DNA of 64,000 nt from assembly GCA_031418775.1 (NCBI GenBank), contig JANOJN010000228.1:14376-78375 (forward strand), read 5' to 3'. The notes below the pieces were generated by a model. That model was given only the letters and a program-made list of their open reading frames with translations, had not been told where the DNA came from and did not search any database. The DNA is from JANLQX01 sp031418775. Lineage in GTDB: Bacteria; Actinomycetota; Acidimicrobiia; Acidimicrobiales; JANYDT01. A program made the translations under genes and the position numbers. Each line of letters starts with the position of its first letter. Position 1 is the stretch's first letter. This document shows, piece after piece, positions 63,601 to 64,000 of this stretch.

Positions 63601-64000
63601 TCACTCAGCCGACGACGCGTCGGTGAGTGTGGTGTTCAACCCGTCGAGGGCTGACCACCGCTGATCCGCAGCGGGCGGCGTGCAGGCACACGACGTTTCG
63701 TTACGGTCCACCCCACAGGTGGGGCAGAGCCCGAGGCACTCATCTCCGCAGAGCGGCGCCAAAGGCAGGTCGAGAAGGATAGCCTCCCGGGCGACCAGTT
63801 CGAGATCGACGCTGTCGTGGCGGAGCGGATAGGTCTCCCCTTCGACCGGATGCGCGCTGTACAACTCCCGGAAGGATGAGCTCGTCAGGCCGGTGATCGG
63901 CGTGAGGCACCGCCGGCAATTGGCCTCCCATTCCACGTGGGTCTCGCCCGTTGCGAGCACACCATCGGAGACCGCCTCGAGGACGGCATCGATCTTGAGG
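63601..64000 (-). CDS. DUF177 (YceD) protein, 5' end beyond window
   Basis: The frame is open through base 64000, so the gene starts outside the window and GTG 63960 is probably internal. Visible blocks are VEWEANCRRCLTPITG, LAREAILLDLPLAPLC-like sequence and the cysteine-rich CGDECLGLCPTCG, which fit the DUF177 family encoded next to rpmF. The family is linked to 23S rRNA or ribosome assembly in plants and bacteria, but the molecular role is not settled. Confidence 0.88.
   Translation of the reverse strand, partial: LKIDAVLEAVSDGVLATGETHVEWEANCRRCLTPITGLTSSSFRELYSAHPVEGETYPLRHDSVDLELVAREAILLDLPLAPLCGDECLGLCPTCGVDRNETSCACTPPAADQRWSALDGLNTTLTDASSAE

Overview
This is a high-GC window from an actinobacterium. 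The gene families fit the class Acidimicrobiia best: a homodimeric pyruvate dehydrogenase E1, an F420/FMN luciferase-like oxidoreductase, a DUF222-HNH protein, a Corynebacterium-type glutamate ABC system, and the core run DUF177-rpmF-plsX-acpP-rnc-mutM-smc with ftsY close by. The class assignment is inference; no rRNA is present and I found no tRNA.

Layout. 0-10 kb holds a truncated PAS/degenerate GGDEF gene, secreted and membrane proteins of unknown role, ridA, hisC and doxX. It also holds a possible catabolic set: an FAD monooxygenase and a maleate isomerase/arylmalonate decarboxylase-like enzyme, divergent from a tandem nitrilase. 9.5-21 kb is a phosphonate island: a PhnZ-like HD-domain oxygenase, an inositol-monophosphatase-like phosphatase, phnGHIJKLM (all overlapping, minus strand) and phnDCE (plus strand), with Pho-box-like repeats. 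21-26 kb carries a fused lipB-lipA gene, a dihydrolipoyl acyltransferase (E2) and dihydrolipoamide dehydrogenase (E3); the matching E1 (aceE) is at 49-51.7 kb, so the lipoate-dependent pyruvate dehydrogenase and its lipoylation enzymes are all here. 26-33.6 kb is mixed and contains two visibly broken genes, one by an in-frame TAG and one by a frameshift.

33.7-38.1 kb is a thiamine unit: a TPP riboswitch, thiamine pyrophosphokinase and a ThiBPQ-like transporter, interrupted by a 9-bp tandem repeat. 38.2-40.7 kb encodes a secreted protein, an ECF sigma factor and a membrane anti-sigma-like protein whose outer domain resembles the secreted protein; I read this as a candidate envelope signalling unit. 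40.7-48.8 kb has aat, rnhA, a two-component system and a divergent glutamate-type ABC system with two binding proteins. 51.8-56.4 kb has a shortened PEP-utilizing protein, an SDR enzyme, ftsY and deoD. 56.4-64 kb is the smc-mutM-rnc-acpP-plsX-rpmF-DUF177 block on the minus strand, running off the window end.

The most unusual non-coding features are three near-identical 92-93-bp palindromic elements (9446, 21071, 48843), two opposed arrays of 21-bp repeats just upstream of smc, a repeat array built from the mutM start site, and a tandem duplication of the plsX 3' end.
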